Assembly: GCA_910586705.1 (NCBI GenBank)
Contig: CAJUJK010000001.1
Span: 182,786-246,785, forward strand
Direction: 5' to 3'
DNA from: an uncultured Lachnospiraceae bacterium
Lineage (GTDB): Bacteria > Bacillota > Clostridia > Lachnospirales > Lachnospiraceae
Length of the DNA: 64,000 bases
Of the stretch, positions 36,979-46,221 are shown piece by piece. Positions within the stretch are counted from its first letter, which is position 1. Each line of letters starts with the position of its first letter. The position numbers and the translations under genes are program-made. The notes beneath the pieces are model-generated. The model saw only the letters and a program-made list of their open reading frames with translations, searched no databases and was not told where the DNA came from.

Positions 36979-38820
36979 ATGCGGGAACTGGAATACCCCT
37001 TTGACGGGGAACTGATCTTAAAGAAATCAAAGAAAATAAAACGCGCGCTTCTCGAGGAGCGTTCTGACTTTACGGAGAAACGGATCGCGGTTCTGGGAGG
37101 CAGCACGACCCACGATATCATCCGTATACTGGAATTGTTTTTACTGGAAGAGGGTATCCGTCCGGTGTTTTATGAGTCGGAGTACGCGCTGTACTGGCAG
37201 GACGTGATGTTTGATAACCCGGAGCTTGTCTCGTTTGCTCCGGATCTGATTTTTATCCACACGACCAACCGGAATATTGTGTTTCCCGCGGTCTCCGATT
37301 CCGAAGAGCAGGTGGACGGGCTGCTCGCGGAGCAGTATGACCATTTTCTTGTGATGTGGGAAAAAATCGCGGAAGTATACCGCTGTCCTGTCATCCAGAA
37401 TAATTTTGACTATCCCTTTTACCGCCTTCTGGGCAATCAGGAGGGGGTGTGTCCGCAGGGACGGATCTGCTTTATCAACAGGCTGAATGAGAAGTTTTAT
37501 CAGTATGCGAGGGAGCACGGGAATTTCTACATCCACGACATCAATTATCTGTCGGCGTCCTACGGGCTTGACAGATGGGCGGATTCCTTGTACTGGCATA
37601 TGTATAAGTATGCCTGCTGTATGCAGGCGATCCCCGTTTTTTCCCATAATCTTGCCAAGGTTATCAAGTCGGTTTTCGGCAGAAATAAGAAGGCGCTTGT
37701 GCTGGATCTGGACAATACGCTCTGGGGCGGCGTTGTGGGGGATGACGGGCAGGAAAATCTGGAGATCGGGCAGGAGACGCCGATGGGACAGGTGTACTCG
37801 GAATTTCAGGGCTATGTGAAGGCGCAGAAGGACATAGGCGTCATGCTTACCGTGAACTCCAAGAACGAGTACGACAATGCCCTTGCGGGCTTAAATCACC
37901 CGGAGGGCGATCTGAAGCCGGAGGACTTTGTGCTGATCAAGGCGAACTGGGAGCCGAAGAGCAGCAACACCACCGCCATCGCGCAGGAACTGAATATTCT
38001 GCCGGACTCGCTGGTGTTCGTGGACGATAATCCTGCGGAGCGGGAGATTGTGCGCGCCCAGACGGCTGGCGTGGCGGTTCCCGAGATCGGTACGCCGGAG
38101 CAGTACATCCGGGTGCTCGACCACAGCGGCTTTTTTGAGGTGACAAGCCTGTCGGAGGATGACAGGAAGCGCAGCGAGATGTACCGCGCCAATGTGGAGA
38201 GGAAAGTGCAGCAGGAACGTTTCTCCGATTACCGGGAGTATCTGCTCTCTCTGGACATGCAGGGGATCATCCGTCCGTTTGAGGCGGTCTATATGGCGCG
38301 TATCGCCCAGCTTACGAACAAGAGCAATCAGTTTAATCTGACGACCAGACGGTTTACGCAGGCGCAGATCGAGGCGTTTGCGGCGGATCCGGGATATATC
38401 ACCCGTTATGGAAAGCTGACTGACCGTTTCGGGGATAACGGCGTGGTTTCCGTGGTGATCGGCAGAAAAGGGACGGCGGCGGATGTAGAAATTTACAGGC
38501 GGGGAGAGACGCCGGATACAGCGGACGGTGGTGATGTGCTGCATCTGGAACTGTGGCTGATGAGCTGCCGCGTGCTGAAGCGGGATATGGAGTACGCCAT
38601 GATGGACAGCGTGGTGGAGGCGTGCCGGGACTGCGGTATCGGAACGATCATGGGCTACTATTATCCGACGGCGAAAAACGCCATGGTGAAGGAGCTCTAT
38701 CAGATGATGGACTTTGTGAAAGTGGAGGAAAATGACACGGGCGTCACAATATGGAAGTTTGAGATTCCGGCGCAATATGAGAAGAAAAACGGTGTGATCC
38801 GTGTAACAGATAAGGAATAA
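36979..38820 (+). CDS. FkbH-like HAD-IIIC protein (acyl loading onto ACP)
   Basis: 613 residues from ATG 36979, chosen for GGGAG upstream; the open frame begins at 36874 but overlaps the SGNH stop. The N-terminal region (about 30-230) has an SGNH-like opening (AVLGGSTTHD). The HAD domain has LVLDLDNTLWGG with Asp243 and Asp245, and the C-terminal part is GNAT-like, with ARIAQLTNKSNQFNLTTRR. FkbH proteins take 1,3-bisphosphoglycerate and load a glyceryl group on an acyl carrier protein. The ACP gene follows after 21 bases, which strongly supports this. Final acceptor unknown; a surface glycan is inferred from the locus. Confidence 0.88.
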   Translation: MRELEYPFDGELILKKSKKIKRALLEERSDFTEKRIAVLGGSTTHDIIRILELFLLEEGIRPVFYESEYALYWQDVMFDNPELVSFAPDLIFIHTTNRNIVFPAVSDSEEQVDGLLAEQYDHFLVMWEKIAEVYRCPVIQNNFDYPFYRLLGNQEGVCPQGRICFINRLNEKFYQYAREHGNFYIHDINYLSASYGLDRWADSLYWHMYKYACCMQAIPVFSHNLAKVIKSVFGRNKKALVLDLDNTLWGGVVGDDGQENLEIGQETPMGQVYSEFQGYVKAQKDIGVMLTVNSKNEYDNALAGLNHPEGDLKPEDFVLIKANWEPKSSNTTAIAQELNILPDSLVFVDDNPAEREIVRAQTAGVAVPEIGTPEQYIRVLDHSGFFEVTSLSEDDRKRSEMYRANVERKVQQERFSDYREYLLSLDMQGIIRPFEAVYMARIAQLTNKSNQFNLTTRRFTQAQIEAFAADPGYITRYGKLTDRFGDNGVVSVVIGRKGTAADVEIYRRGETPDTADGGDVLHLELWLMSCRVLKRDMEYAMMDSVVEACRDCGIGTIMGYYYPTAKNAMVKELYQMMDFVKVEENDTGVTIWKFEIPAQYEKKNGVIRVTDKE

Positions 38821-38841
38821 CAGAAAGGATGGGACAGGCAT

Positions 38842-39087
38842 ATGAGCAGAGAAGAAGTGTTTGAAAAGCTGAACGAGGTTTTCAGGGATGTGTTTGACGA
38901 CGAGGAGATCACGGTCACGGACGCCACCACGGCGGACGATATCGAGGAGTGGGATTCTCTGGAGCACATCAATCTTCTGGCGGCGGTAGAGCAGGAGTTT
39001 GGTATGAAGTTTAATATGGGACAGGTGGTGTCCATGAAGAATGTGGGCGAGATGGCGGATATCATTATCAGCCAGATCACTGTGTGA
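38842..39087 (+). CDS. Acyl carrier protein
   Basis: 81 residues, acidic. The phosphopantetheine attachment site is EWDSLEHINLL with Ser39, and helix III ends GEMADIIISQI. AGAAAGGAT precedes the ATG. Placed immediately after the FkbH gene, so it is probably the specific carrier of the acyl group made there rather than the fatty acid synthesis ACP. No phosphopantetheinyl transferase is seen in the window, so the housekeeping enzyme must activate it. Confidence 0.93.
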   Translation: MSREEVFEKLNEVFRDVFDDEEITVTDATTADDIEEWDSLEHINLLAAVEQEFGMKFNMGQVVSMKNVGEMADIIISQITV

Positions 39088-39135
39088 GAAATGCGGGATC
39101 TTGGTGGGTATTGAGGAGAGGCAGTAAAGTACGGC

Positions 39136-40683
39136 ATGGTGAACAGATTTCTGGACAGGGTGCAGGAGTTTTACGGAAAACTGGATAAAATGGATAGAAG
39201 GAGGGAGGCTGTTCTCGTATGGGCATTCTTTGCAGCGCTGGTGTTCGGCGTGGTGATTTTTACGGGGACGCTGACGTCGGGATTTCATCTGGTGGACGAC
39301 TGGGAGTTTGCTAAGTATGTGGACTGGATGAAGCTGGACGGCTACAGTCTGTGGGATTGTCTGCGGGAAGCGGTCGGTTTTGACCTGACGCTCCGTTTCC
39401 GTCCACTGTACTATATCAACCGGGTTTTGATGGCGTATGTGTTCGGCATAAATCTGACAGCGATGTCAGTCGTGAAGGCGGCTGAGATCGTGGCGGCGCT
39501 TGCGGCGCTGTACTACTGCGCAAGGCAGATGAAATGTCATGTGGTTCATGCCGCGCTCTTTGCGCTGACGGTTATGGTGGGTTACCAGTCGGCGGTGTGG
39601 TGGAAGCTGGGACCGCAGGAATCGTATGACATCATGGTATTTGCGGCGGGCTTTTATTTCCTGCTGAAATGGCTTTCCACGGACAACAGGCGGTACGCGG
39701 TTGTCAGCGTGGGCGCTTTCTTCCTCATGTCGGTGTACAAGGAACCCTTTATCCTGCTTCTGCCCTTTGTGGGGCTTTATGTGTTGTATGACGGGATGCA
39801 GGGAAAGCGGGTGACGATTCCGCATCTGTGGGAGGTTATCCGGCGCAGGGTTCCGTATCTGCTGGCGATCGGCATTATTTTTACCGTGGAAATGTTTTTG
39901 ATCCTGTTCGTGATCGGTACGAACAATTATTCTTATGTGGGACTGGATGAAAGCGTGACCCTTGACCAGTATGTGCAGGTCTGGCGCGCGGCGGCGGGGA
40001 ATCAGCTGAAGTGGTATGTCAGGTTCGGCGTGCTGATGGGGCTGATCCTGCTGACTTATTGGGAACATCTGAAGAAACTTGGCTGGGAAATGCTGCTGGC
40101 GGCGGCGATTATCGTGCCCCAGTGCGTGACTTACAGCAAGACCGCGCTGGAGGAGCGCTATATTCTGCCGTGGGTGCTGGGATATGCTTTCTTTTTCGTG
40201 ATTGTGGGATGCAGGTTCCGTCCCCTTTCCGGCAAGAGACGGATCGCCTATATGCTTTGTCTGCTCCTGATGCTGGCGGCGCACGGCAGGGTGACGCTGC
40301 GGGAGGCGCAGTATTTTACCTACCGGGGCGAGAGCATCAGGACCATGCTGGAGACGACGCTTGCGCTGGTGCAGGGAACGGACAAAAAGGTGTTATCCTG
40401 CTTCGCGCCGAATTTTGAGGGAAACAGAACGATGTATCACTGGTTCCGTCTCCACGGCTACGACGAAGTGTTTTACTGGGAGGAGGACGAGAACAAAATC
40501 AATCGTTCCTATGGGCCCAGAGAGGACGAGCAGGCTGACTTTGCAGATATCGATGTGATTGTGATGTACAATGAGGAGGACCGGCACTGGTGCTATGAGC
40601 CGAGTCTGGATCTGTCGGATTTCACGGAGCGAAAGTGCGGCACGATCACGATGTATATAAGGCGCGGCACGGAAGGAGACTGA
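39136..40683 (+). CDS. Polytopic membrane protein, probable GT-C type
   Basis: 515 residues. The first helix (about 28-50) is followed by a loop FHLVDDWEFAKYVDW, with the acidic pair expected of GT-C enzymes, then RFRPLYYINRVLMAYVFG and about eight more helices. The soluble C-terminal part (about 410-515) lies outside. The putative RBS (GGAGAGG) is rather far from the ATG, so the start is less certain. It follows the ACP gene and could use or modify the same acceptor. No named family recognised with confidence. Confidence 0.6.
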   Translation: MVNRFLDRVQEFYGKLDKMDRRREAVLVWAFFAALVFGVVIFTGTLTSGFHLVDDWEFAKYVDWMKLDGYSLWDCLREAVGFDLTLRFRPLYYINRVLMAYVFGINLTAMSVVKAAEIVAALAALYYCARQMKCHVVHAALFALTVMVGYQSAVWWKLGPQESYDIMVFAAGFYFLLKWLSTDNRRYAVVSVGAFFLMSVYKEPFILLLPFVGLYVLYDGMQGKRVTIPHLWEVIRRRVPYLLAIGIIFTVEMFLILFVIGTNNYSYVGLDESVTLDQYVQVWRAAAGNQLKWYVRFGVLMGLILLTYWEHLKKLGWEMLLAAAIIVPQCVTYSKTALEERYILPWVLGYAFFFVIVGCRFRPLSGKRRIAYMLCLLLMLAAHGRVTLREAQYFTYRGESIRTMLETTLALVQGTDKKVLSCFAPNFEGNRTMYHWFRLHGYDEVFYWEEDENKINRSYGPREDEQADFADIDVIVMYNEEDRHWCYEPSLDLSDFTERKCGTITMYIRRGTEGD

Positions 40684-40735
40684 GCAGCGACGGTTGCGAA
40701 GCAGACGCTTTTATGAATTGAGGGTTAAACGGTTA

Positions 40736-41131
40736 TCAATAAATCAACTCGATCATCCCGATCACGGGGCTTGTCAGGAACACCACCTTGCAGCCGCCGA
40801 GGGCGGGCGCGGGCGTGGGTGTGTCGATGGCGGCAAAGCCGTTCGCGGTAAGCTGCACATACGCCGCCTCGGGATCGTCAGCTTCGTAGCAGATGTGGTA
40901 GGGCGCGTTCTTATATTTTTTCATAAGCCCGGATACTACGGAGTCTTCGGAGACGGGGGAGACTAGCTCCACGCGGTAACCGTCCTTTACGAGAAAGCAG
41001 ATATCCACTTTGCGGATATCGTCGTATACGGTGTCCTGCTCGACCAGATAGCCGAGGGTTTCAAAGGTTTTTTTTGCCTTCTCGATTTTTTTGACTAAGT
41101 AGCCGATATGGTGTATTTTTAATGTTGGCAT
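40736..41131 (-). CDS. VOC-fold (glyoxalase/epimerase-like) protein
   Basis: 131 residues. Two beta-alpha-beta-beta-beta halves are visible: IHHIGYLVKKIEKA with His8 or His7, YRVELVSPV, then YHICYEADDPEAA and IGMIELIY. The His and Glu residues sit at the four metal-ligand positions of the family. VOC proteins include methylmalonyl-CoA epimerases, glyoxalases and dioxygenases. Near FkbH and ACP, an epimerase or isomerase acting on a carrier-bound acyl group is a reasonable guess. AAAGGA precedes the ATG. Convergent with the gene at 39136, and divergent from GtrA. Confidence 0.82.
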   Translation of the reverse strand: MPTLKIHHIGYLVKKIEKAKKTFETLGYLVEQDTVYDDIRKVDICFLVKDGYRVELVSPVSEDSVVSGLMKKYKNAPYHICYEADDPEAAYVQLTANGFAAIDTPTPAPALGGCKVVFLTSPVIGMIELIY

Positions 41132-41273
41132 GGGCGGTTCCTTTCTGTGGCAGTTTTTCGGGTTCCGGCTCTGTGCCGGGAAGATAATTAGAGTGTATCA
41201 TGTTTTGCGCCGGGGAGGAAGAAGGCAGGCACATTTTTGACGCCGCGTTTTGTTTGGAAGGATTTGGTTGCTT

Positions 41274-41759
41274 ATGAGAGCATTGTTTGAGAAATACAAA
41301 GATTTTATCATGGAAGTCATACACTTTGGCATGGTGGGCGTGATAAACACCTTTCTGGGCTGGGTGATCATGGCGGTGCTGTATAATCTGATTCATATGA
41401 ATTACTGGCTTTCCAGCGGGATTTCGTATTTTATCGGCAGCGTATTCTCCTACCACGCGAACGCGAAGCTGACCTTCAAGGTGGAGAACCGGGATAAGTG
41501 GCTGCCGTGGCGGTTTGCCCTCAATATCATCGTGTGTTATCTCGTGTCCTTCAGCGTGGCACAACCTCTTGTGGGCTGGCTTCTGGATGTGTCCGGGCTG
41601 TCCGCGGGCGGGACGTTCTCAAAGGCGCTTCTCGACAATGTGGCTATGATATTCGGCATGGGCATCTTTATCGTGATGAATTTCTTCGGACAGAAGTTGT
41701 TTGTGTTCCGGACAGGGCGGCATAAAAACGAAAAAAATGATGTTGGGCAGGGTGCATGA
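41274..41759 (+). CDS. GtrA-family flippase-like membrane protein
   Basis: 161 residues from ATG 41274; a TTG at 41268 is an alternative start with closer spacing to GGAAGG. Four membrane helices, starting IHFGMVGVINTFLGW, with the SYFIGSVFSYHANAKLTF loop and a final GMGIFIVMNFFGQKLFVF, both typical of GtrA. GtrA proteins are thought to move polyprenyl-phosphate sugars across the membrane in three-part systems with GtrB and a GT-C enzyme. The stop overlaps the start of the next polytopic gene (ATGA), which fits such a system. Confidence 0.9.
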   Translation: MRALFEKYKDFIMEVIHFGMVGVINTFLGWVIMAVLYNLIHMNYWLSSGISYFIGSVFSYHANAKLTFKVENRDKWLPWRFALNIIVCYLVSFSVAQPLVGWLLDVSGLSAGGTFSKALLDNVAMIFGMGIFIVMNFFGQKLFVFRTGRHKNEKNDVGQGA

Positions 41760-43519
41760 AAAAACTGACAGAGCAGAAGTGGTTTATCTGGATAACAAAA
41801 TATTGGTTTTTCTTTCCCATAATCGGATTTCTCCTGCTGATGGCGGCGGTGTTTTTCGGGTACGGGGAGCGCAGCTATATCGGTGTCCACGATAATATGG
41901 ATCTGTTTCTGGCGCAGTTCCAGATGCTGAAAAATACGGATTCTTTCTGGAAACACGGTGTGGATGTGCCGTTTCTGGGCGGTGTCAGCAGGGACAACCT
42001 CCCCTCGGAGCTTTCGCTTTACAGTCTGCTCTTTATGATATTTCCGTCCTACACGGCTTATGTGCTGGGGCTTTTCGGAAAGGTTCTGATCGGTATGTTT
42101 TCTTTCCGCCTGCTGGCGGGGGAACTGCTTTGTGAAAAGTTTCTGAAATACCGTCCCGCGGTCTATATGACGGGATTTGCCTACGGGATCTGCTGGTTTT
42201 TTCCCGCCTTTGGCTTTGCCTTCGCCTCGATTCCGCTTTGCGTCTGGCTGCTCATTAAAATTTACAGAGGGCAGGGGAAACGGTGGTATCTCTGGTACGT
42301 GGCGCTGTCTGCCTATCCGCTGGTGTCCTACTTTTCCTACCACGGGATTTTTATTCTGGGGTATCTTGCGCTTGCGATTTTGTGGCTTTTTTGCAGGAAG
42401 GACAAAGGGGCTGCCTGGCGGCTTACGGCGGCGCTTTTTGTGTTGGCATTCGGCTTCGTTGTCTGCGAGTACCGGCTGTTCGGGCAGATGCTTTTTGGCG
42501 AAGAGGTGACGATCCGTTCCTCCATTGTGAATGCAAGCCTTTCCCTGCCGGAGATTCTGGGGGAGATCGTGCAGGTGTTCCGGGAGGGCATTTTTCACGC
42601 GGACGGCGTACACGGGAAAATTGTATTGCCCGTGTGTTTACTTTGTTTCGTTGTAAACAATGCGTTGTATATACGAAAAAAGCAGGGAAGCGCCGTTTTG
42701 CGTGATCCCTTCAATCTGCTGTTGGTTTTTATCCTGTTTAACTGTGTGGTGTACGGTCTGTACGATTTTGAGCCGCTGCGGTCCCTTGTGGAAAAACTGA
42801 TTCCGCCTCTGGAGGGCTGGCAGTTTAACAGGACGATCTTTTTCAATCCGTTTCTCTGGTACGCGGCGCTGTTTCTTGTTTTACGCAGGCTGTATGACGC
42901 GGGAATATGGCAGATGTGGCTGGCGAACGCTGTTGTCTGTATCGCCGTGCTGGCGGTGATCCTTTCGCCGACCCGCTACAATGATTTGTACAGCACCTGC
43001 TACAACAGGGCTTACGAGCATTTTCACGGGCAGGAAGTGGATGAGCTTTCCTATGAACAGTTTTACGCGGTGGAGCTGTTTGAAGAGATCAAGGCGGATA
43101 TCGGTTATGGGGGCGAATGGGCGGCGGCATACGGGTTTCACCCGGCGGTGCTGGAATACAACGGGATCGCCACGCTGGACGGGTATCTGGGCTTCTATTC
43201 CCAGCAGTACAAGGAAGATTTCAGAAAAATCATCGCGCCGGCTCTGGAGCGGGTGGAGGCCACCAGAATTTACTATGACGACTGGGGGGCAAGAGCCTAT
43301 CTGTATTCCGGGACGGATTTAAGCATTGTCAGCGCCACAAAGACGGTGTATGCCACGGACGACCGTATTTACATGGACGGGGAGGCGTTTGGGGCGCTTG
43401 GAGGGAAGTATCTGTTTTCAAGGATCAGGTTTTCCAACGCGCAGGACGCCGGGCTGTCCCTGCTTGGGGAGTACACGGCGCGGGACGGGAGTATGACAGT
43501 CTATGTCTATCATATATAG
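41756..43519 (+). CDS. Polytopic membrane protein, DUF6044-like
   Basis: 587 residues, about 10-12 hydrophobic segments. The first outside loop reads ERSYIGVHDNMDLFLAQFQML and is followed by DNLPSELSLYSLLFMIFPS, which I associate with the DUF6044 family. The C-terminal 150 residues are soluble and probably outside. Overlap with gtrA (ATGA) argues that it is the transferase partner of GtrA. The sugar is unknown. The radical SAM gene follows after 12 bases. Confidence 0.65.
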   Translation: MKKLTEQKWFIWITKYWFFFPIIGFLLLMAAVFFGYGERSYIGVHDNMDLFLAQFQMLKNTDSFWKHGVDVPFLGGVSRDNLPSELSLYSLLFMIFPSYTAYVLGLFGKVLIGMFSFRLLAGELLCEKFLKYRPAVYMTGFAYGICWFFPAFGFAFASIPLCVWLLIKIYRGQGKRWYLWYVALSAYPLVSYFSYHGIFILGYLALAILWLFCRKDKGAAWRLTAALFVLAFGFVVCEYRLFGQMLFGEEVTIRSSIVNASLSLPEILGEIVQVFREGIFHADGVHGKIVLPVCLLCFVVNNALYIRKKQGSAVLRDPFNLLLVFILFNCVVYGLYDFEPLRSLVEKLIPPLEGWQFNRTIFFNPFLWYAALFLVLRRLYDAGIWQMWLANAVVCIAVLAVILSPTRYNDLYSTCYNRAYEHFHGQEVDELSYEQFYAVELFEEIKADIGYGGEWAAAYGFHPAVLEYNGIATLDGYLGFYSQQYKEDFRKIIAPALERVEATRIYYDDWGARAYLYSGTDLSIVSATKTVYATDDRIYMDGEAFGALGGKYLFSRIRFSNAQDAGLSLLGEYTARDGSMTVYVYHI

Positions 43520-43531
43520 GAGGGTGCAATT

Positions 43532-44512
43532 ATGCCAATCAGAGTACACAATTTCGGGGGAGTGATCGGGTGGAACGCGAAAAAATATATTCCGTGGGTG
43601 GCGAGCGAAAGTTATCTGAAGCTGCAGTTTGTCAGCCGCAGGCGGTCCCAGAAAGGGTATATTGACTTTTTTATGAGCCATAAGGAGGCGCCCCATCCGC
43701 TGGTGGTGAATCTGGAGACGGTGAACCGCTGCAACAGCACGTGCGAGTTCTGCACCGCCAATATCCACGCGGAAAAGCGCCCCTACAAGAAGATGGACGA
43801 CGCGCTCTACTATTCCGTGATCGACCAGCTTCACGACTGGAATTACAAGGGGCATCTGACCTTGTACGGAAACAATGAGCCGTGGCTGGACACGCGCATT
43901 GTGGAATTTCATAAGTATGCAAGGGAAAAACTGCCGGACGCCTTTATCTTCATGTCCACAAACGGTCTGCTCTTAAATGTGGACAGGGTGAAGCGGATTG
44001 TTCCCTATGTGGACCAGCTCATCATCAACAATTACGGGATGGAGATGAAGATGCACGACAATGTGCAGGTGATCCACGACTACGTGAAGGCGCACCCGGA
44101 CGAGTTCGGGGATGTGGACATTCTCGTGCAGATCCGTTACCTGAAGGAAGTGCTGACCAACCGCGCGGGCAGCGCCCCGAACAAGCAGTCCAAGGGAAAG
44201 ATCATTAAGGAGACATGCCTCATGCCCTTTACGGATCTGTGGATCACGCCCTTTGGCAAGCTGGGGATCTGCTGCTGCGATAACTTTGAAGTCACGGAGA
44301 TGGCGGATCTGAATGAGACGTCCCTCAGGGAAGGCTGGAACAGCGAAAAGTACAGGGAACTTCGGGAGGCGATCGCCACAGGCAGGCACAACTATCCTTT
44401 CTGCAAGTATTGCGACTTTATCGACGCGGGGCTTAGGATGGACGCGGTGGACGATGTGCTGAAGCACAGGGAAATGCACGGCGCAAGACAGTCCATGTTC
44501 AAGAAAAAATGA
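43532..44512 (+). CDS. Radical SAM protein with SPASM-like C-terminal cysteines
   Basis: 326 residues. The radical SAM cluster motif Cys67-x3-Cys71-x2-Cys74 lies in NRCNSTCEFCTAN, followed by LTLYGNNEPWLD (glycine-rich SAM site). The C-terminal part has TCLMPFTDLWITPFGKLGICCCDN and PFCKYCDF, cysteines that could bind a second iron-sulfur cluster. The substrate is not readable. It sits between a polytopic transferase and an SGNH lipoprotein, so sugar or acyl modification (for example epimerisation or dehydrogenation) is inferred. AGGAGGG precedes the ATG. Confidence 0.87.
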   Translation: MPIRVHNFGGVIGWNAKKYIPWVASESYLKLQFVSRRRSQKGYIDFFMSHKEAPHPLVVNLETVNRCNSTCEFCTANIHAEKRPYKKMDDALYYSVIDQLHDWNYKGHLTLYGNNEPWLDTRIVEFHKYAREKLPDAFIFMSTNGLLLNVDRVKRIVPYVDQLIINNYGMEMKMHDNVQVIHDYVKAHPDEFGDVDILVQIRYLKEVLTNRAGSAPNKQSKGKIIKETCLMPFTDLWITPFGKLGICCCDNFEVTEMADLNETSLREGWNSEKYRELREAIATGRHNYPFCKYCDFIDAGLRMDAVDDVLKHREMHGARQSMFKKK

Positions 44513-44527
44513 GGGGGTGGCGGACGA

Positions 44528-45532
44528 ATGAGGAGAGCGGTTTTGGCGGCGGTCTGCGCGGCGGCGGTCCTGACGGTTCTGTGGGGCTGCGGCGGCGCAA
44601 CGGGCACAGCCGGCCAGAAGAATGACGGCGTGGCAGGTGCGGATATGCAGGAGAGCGGTGCGGAGAGTGAGGCGTCTGCGGAACAGGACAGGGATGACAG
44701 TGCGGCAAAAAGCGTGGAATCCGGCGCCGCAGAAGCGGATGGCGGCGGGGAGACCAGCGAACAGGAAGGGCAGGATACGGCAGCCGGTCAGGACAGCGGT
44801 GCGGATACGGCGGTGCAGCTTGCGGGCACGTCGTTTTCTATATTAGGGGACAGCATCTCCACTTTTCAGGGGTATAATCCTGTGGGCTATTACGCCTTTT
44901 TCCCGGATAACGGGGAAGTGAAGAATGTGGAGGATGCGTGGTGGCAGCGTGTGGCGGATGATCTAGAGCTTACCCTCTACGTGAACGGTTCCAGTTCCGG
45001 GGCGACCGTGGCGGGAGATTCCACGGGAACGGAAGATCCCCAGTGCGGCTGCAATGAACTGCGCACCAACGATCTTTCCGGCCCGGAAGGGACATGTCCT
45101 GACAGGGTTGTCATATATTTGGGGACCAACGACTTTTTAAAAGCCATTCCGCTGGGAGACAATGACGGCACCAGACTGGTGGAGGAGGGCGAGGTGGAAA
45201 CCTTCAGCGACGCCTACACGCTGATGCTTGACAAGGTGCAGGCGAACTATCCTCTGGCGGAAATTTACTGCTGTACGCTGCTTCCGCTGGGAGATTACGG
45301 GACGGACACGCCCTATGTGGACTTTGTAAACGGCGTCAGGCTTACGTCCGCGGATTATGGGGACAAGATTGCCCTGATTGCAAAGAACAGGGGGCTTCCG
45401 GTGATTGATCTGTCCGAATGCGGCGTTGCCATAGAAAATCTGCATGAGATGACGAGCGACGGGGTGCATCCGACGGAGGCGGGCATGGCGTGTATCGCGG
45501 AGGCGGTGAAAGAGGCGTTTGCGGCGCAGTAG
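44528..45532 (+). CDS. SGNH/GDSL hydrolase lipoprotein
   Basis: 334 residues. Lipoprotein signal with lipobox LWGC (Cys21), then an Asp/Glu/Ala-rich linker (22-100) and the SGNH domain: ILGDS with Ser109, SSSGATVAG, YLGTNDF and SDGVHPTEAG, so all four blocks are intact. It is anchored by lipid on the outer face of the membrane and likely de-esterifies the glycan or a related ester. RBS GAGGGGGTGG. It lies 15 bases after the radical SAM gene. Confidence 0.87.
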   Translation: MRRAVLAAVCAAAVLTVLWGCGGATGTAGQKNDGVAGADMQESGAESEASAEQDRDDSAAKSVESGAAEADGGGETSEQEGQDTAAGQDSGADTAVQLAGTSFSILGDSISTFQGYNPVGYYAFFPDNGEVKNVEDAWWQRVADDLELTLYVNGSSSGATVAGDSTGTEDPQCGCNELRTNDLSGPEGTCPDRVVIYLGTNDFLKAIPLGDNDGTRLVEEGEVETFSDAYTLMLDKVQANYPLAEIYCCTLLPLGDYGTDTPYVDFVNGVRLTSADYGDKIALIAKNRGLPVIDLSECGVAIENLHEMTSDGVHPTEAGMACIAEAVKEAFAAQ

Positions 45533-45552
45533 CCGGAAATAGGGGGATGTCC

Positions 45553-46221
45553 ATGGATGTGGAAGTGACGGGAATCAAAAAGGCGTATGCCCGGAAGAAA
45601 GTGCTTACAGATATATCGTTTTCCTTGGAAGCCGGGAGCTGTGCGGCTGTCCTTGGCAGCAACGGCAGCGGGAAATCCACGCTGCTTTCCATTTTGGCGG
45701 GAGTCCGCAAGGCGGACGGCGGCTCCTTTCTGTACCGGGGTACCGATCTGCTGCGTGAGCCGGGACAGATCCCGAAGGTGCTGGGCTATGTGCCGCAGGG
45801 GGACCCGCTGATGGAGGAGCTGGACGCATGGGACAATCTGCGCATGTGGTATGACAGGGGGACGCTGAAACGGGAATTGTCGGAGGGGGCGCTGAAGCTG
45901 CTCGGTATTGACCGTTTCCTGAGGACGCCTGTGCGCCGCATGTCGGGCGGTATGAAGAAGCGCCTTTCCATCGGCTGTGCGGTGGTTTCCCGCCCCGGGA
46001 TTCTGGTGCTTGACGAGCCTTCGGCGGCGCTTGACCCTGTCTGCAAGGAGAATATCCGCCAGTTTCTGGATGTCTACAGAAGAGAGGGCGGTATCGTGCT
46101 GATGGCAACCCACGACGCGCAGGATCTGGAATTGTGTAACGCGTGTTATATTTTAAAGGACGGCAGGCTGCACCTGTGGCAGTATGACGGCGATTTTCAC
46201 AGGCTGACGGAGGCATTGTAG
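45553..46221 (+). CDS. ABC transporter ATP-binding protein
   Basis: 222 residues from ATG 45553, which has AGGGGG six bases upstream; ATG 45547 is directly adjacent to that site and so less likely. Walker A GSNGSGKST, signature MSGGMKKRL, Walker B ILVLDEPSAALD and the switch His in MATHD are all present. Short length and the two following permeases mark an ABC-2 type exporter. Lacks the C-terminal carbohydrate-binding domain of Wzt-type polysaccharide exporters, so it may export a small molecule or lipid rather than the full polymer. Confidence 0.92.
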   Translation: MDVEVTGIKKAYARKKVLTDISFSLEAGSCAAVLGSNGSGKSTLLSILAGVRKADGGSFLYRGTDLLREPGQIPKVLGYVPQGDPLMEELDAWDNLRMWYDRGTLKRELSEGALKLLGIDRFLRTPVRRMSGGMKKRLSIGCAVVSRPGILVLDEPSAALDPVCKENIRQFLDVYRREGGIVLMATHDAQDLELCNACYILKDGRLHLWQYDGDFHRLTEAL

